DNA from: Roseiarcus sp963751165 | GTDB lineage: Bacteria > Pseudomonadota > Alphaproteobacteria > Rhizobiales > Beijerinckiaceae | Direction of reading: 5' to 3' | DNA: 64,000 nucleotides | Assembly: GCA_963751165.1 (NCBI GenBank) | Contig: CAVVTP010000012.1 | Span: 1-64,000 of the forward strand | Shown: one piece after another, positions 62,786 to 64,000 of the stretch | Layout of the letters: each line of letters opens with the position of its first letter | Numbering within the stretch: the first letter of the stretch is position 1 | Position numbers and translations under genes: made by a program | The notes under the pieces: generated by a model | Told to the model about the DNA's origin: nothing | Seen by the model: only the letters and a program-made list of their open reading frames with translations | Databases searched by the model: none

Positions 62786-63900
62786 GTCGCAGTGGCCAAG
62801 AGGCGTCGCGGCGAGGCCGGAAACAGCTGGTGGCGAAAGATCATCGCCAAGGCGCCGAGCATGGCGCCGATCGGAATCGCCCAGACAAAAAACACCGCGG
62901 ACTGATCCCCGACCGTCAACGTCGTCGCTGCGATGCCGAGCATGCGAATGACCACGAAAGCAAATATCGCTCCGGCAATGGCCAAGCCACGGCCCTGGCG
63001 AGTCGTGCGCGCCTCACCCAGTGAAGCGAAAGCAATCAGCCCGGCGACCAGCGCGTAGAGCGGGCTGGCTAGCCGGTCGAGAAGTTCGCTGCGGATGTGG
63101 CCGGACAAGACCGGATCAGCTCGATCCTTGGCGTCCGGCGCCATCAATTCCTCCGTGCTGCGCTGCCGTGGGCGCTTGATTGCGCTGACGGCATGGGCGA
63201 ACTGAGAAAGGTCGATGGTGTAGTCGTCGAACGTGACCATTGCGGTGTCGCCAGCAGATTGCGGGCGCAGGAGAACGCCTTTCGACAGCTGAAGATAACT
63301 CGCGCCGTCCTTGTCGAACGTCTTTCCGGCCTCCGCAATGTAGGTCGAGGGGTGCGCAGGGTCGCGGCGGTCTTGCATGAAGACCCCGCGCAGCGCGCCG
63401 TCGGGGGTTCGCTCGCGATAGTGAAAGACAAACCCCATCTCAAGAGTGGAAAAAGCGCCGGGCTGGGCAAAGTTCGAGATGAAATCGGCGCGGATAAACG
63501 CGGTCAGGTTCTCGATCGCTCCGAAACTCCATGGAAGGAGTTGCACGTAGACCGTTGCGACGATCGCGAACACTGCGACTGAAAGTAGCGCCAGCGGTCT
63601 TAGCAGTCGCGCCGGCGACACGCCCGCGGCCGCCATGACAACCAATTCGCTGTCGCCGTTGAGTTTGTTGAGAGTATAAAGAATCCCAGCGAACAATGCG
63701 ACGGGGGCAATGACCCCGACGAGCGACGGCAACGCCAGTCCGGTCATCATGAGGAAAATGAGAATCGTTTGGCCCTTGCTGGTGAGAAGGTCGATCTGGC
63801 GTAAGGCCTGCGTGATCCAGATTACGCCGGTGAGCACGACAAGGCCGGTCACGAAGGCCGTCGCGGCAGTCCTCAGCACGTACCGTTCAATGCGACTCAT
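62782..63900 (-). CDS. lptF: LPS export ABC permease LptF
   Basis: A 372-residue partner of LptG with the same 3+jellyroll+3 topology. MSRIERYVLRTAATAFVTG opens the first membrane helix, and GILYTLNKLNGDSELVVMAAAG is the coupling region. The ATG at 63900 matches the family; a GTG twelve bases upstream is an alternative. It is the first gene of the lpt block, with about 100 bases of upstream region visible in the window. Confidence 0.94.
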   Translation of the reverse strand: MSRIERYVLRTAATAFVTGLVVLTGVIWITQALRQIDLLTSKGQTILIFLMMTGLALPSLVGVIAPVALFAGILYTLNKLNGDSELVVMAAAGVSPARLLRPLALLSVAVFAIVATVYVQLLPWSFGAIENLTAFIRADFISNFAQPGAFSTLEMGFVFHYRERTPDGALRGVFMQDRRDPAHPSTYIAEAGKTFDKDGASYLQLSKGVLLRPQSAGDTAMVTFDDYTIDLSQFAHAVSAIKRPRQRSTEELMAPDAKDRADPVLSGHIRSELLDRLASPLYALVAGLIAFASLGEARTTRQGRGLAIAGAIFAFVVIRMLGIAATTLTVGDQSAVFFVWAIPIGAMLGALAMIFRHQLFPASPRRLLATAT

Positions 63901-64000
63901 TTGCGCCTGCACGAAAGCGGAGTGTTGGTTTGCCGCGCCGCGCAGTGTGATGGCGTCTTTCCGACCGCAATGAACTTCAATCGAGCGCCCCGCCGAAAAT

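Overview
The window is GC-rich, densely packed chromosomal DNA from an alphaproteobacterium. The best fit is Hyphomicrobiales (Rhizobiales), perhaps the Beijerinckiaceae/Methylocystaceae side. This rests on the fdsGBA-fdhD-fdsD NAD-formate dehydrogenase order, a rhizobial-type RhaI isomerase, an SRP RNA directly before dnaX-ybaB-recR, a degenerate DnaX zinc module, and rhizobial-style intergenic repeats. No species is claimed.

Layout. 0.2-16.6 kb is mostly small metabolic units: sterol-desaturase-like hydroxylase, MarC, xylulokinase (frame-broken), CspA, FAD oxidoreductase, glutaryl-CoA dehydrogenase plus CoA-transferase, LOG-type hydrolase, SodB, Usp, YgfZ, dihydroorotase, cupin, BKACE, MaoC and an FMN reductase. 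16.6-19.35 kb is a gene-poor accessory strip with a palindromic repeat, a 230-bp element with terminal inverted repeats, a decayed TPR/cyclase-type pseudogene and one small membrane-protein gene. 19.35-23.8 kb holds a nitrilase-family hydrolase, a DUF4331 protein (frame-broken), an MFS exporter and a divergent ArsR-type regulator. 23.9-28.1 kb is a corrinoid module: B12-binding protein, SRPBCC insert, DUF1638 protein, PF13769 'virulence factor' and a RACo/RamA-like activator, with no methyltransferase in the window. 28.3-35.6 kb has folC (frame-broken), a methyltransferase-like protein, ubiA, glucokinase and rhaI. 35.8-44.9 kb has a FUSC transporter and the formate dehydrogenase operon with its LysR regulator. 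45-46.3 kb has SCO and leuD. 46.3-47.4 kb is a graveyard of IS110-like, IS1634-like, oxidase-like and recombinase-like fragments. 47.6-50.6 kb is SRP RNA-dnaX-ybaB-recR. 50.6-57.1 kb has arginase, a dicarboxylate symporter, an unusual cysS, a GNAT protein and a citramalate-synthase-like gene (frame-broken). 57.2-63.9 kb is an lptF-lptG-lptD-pdxA-rsmA block on the minus strand.

Functional themes are formate oxidation (Fds, FdhD), corrinoid and folate one-carbon chemistry (corrinoid module, FolC), glutarate/acyl-CoA catabolism, leucine/isoleucine precursor synthesis, and LPS transport to the outer membrane.

A striking technical point is that five otherwise well-conserved genes (xylB, the DUF4331 gene, the SRPBCC gene, folC, the cimA-like gene) are each broken by exactly one frame change. 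In every case the restored span has length 3n+1. That uniformity looks more like single-base insertion errors in the assembly than independent gene decay.
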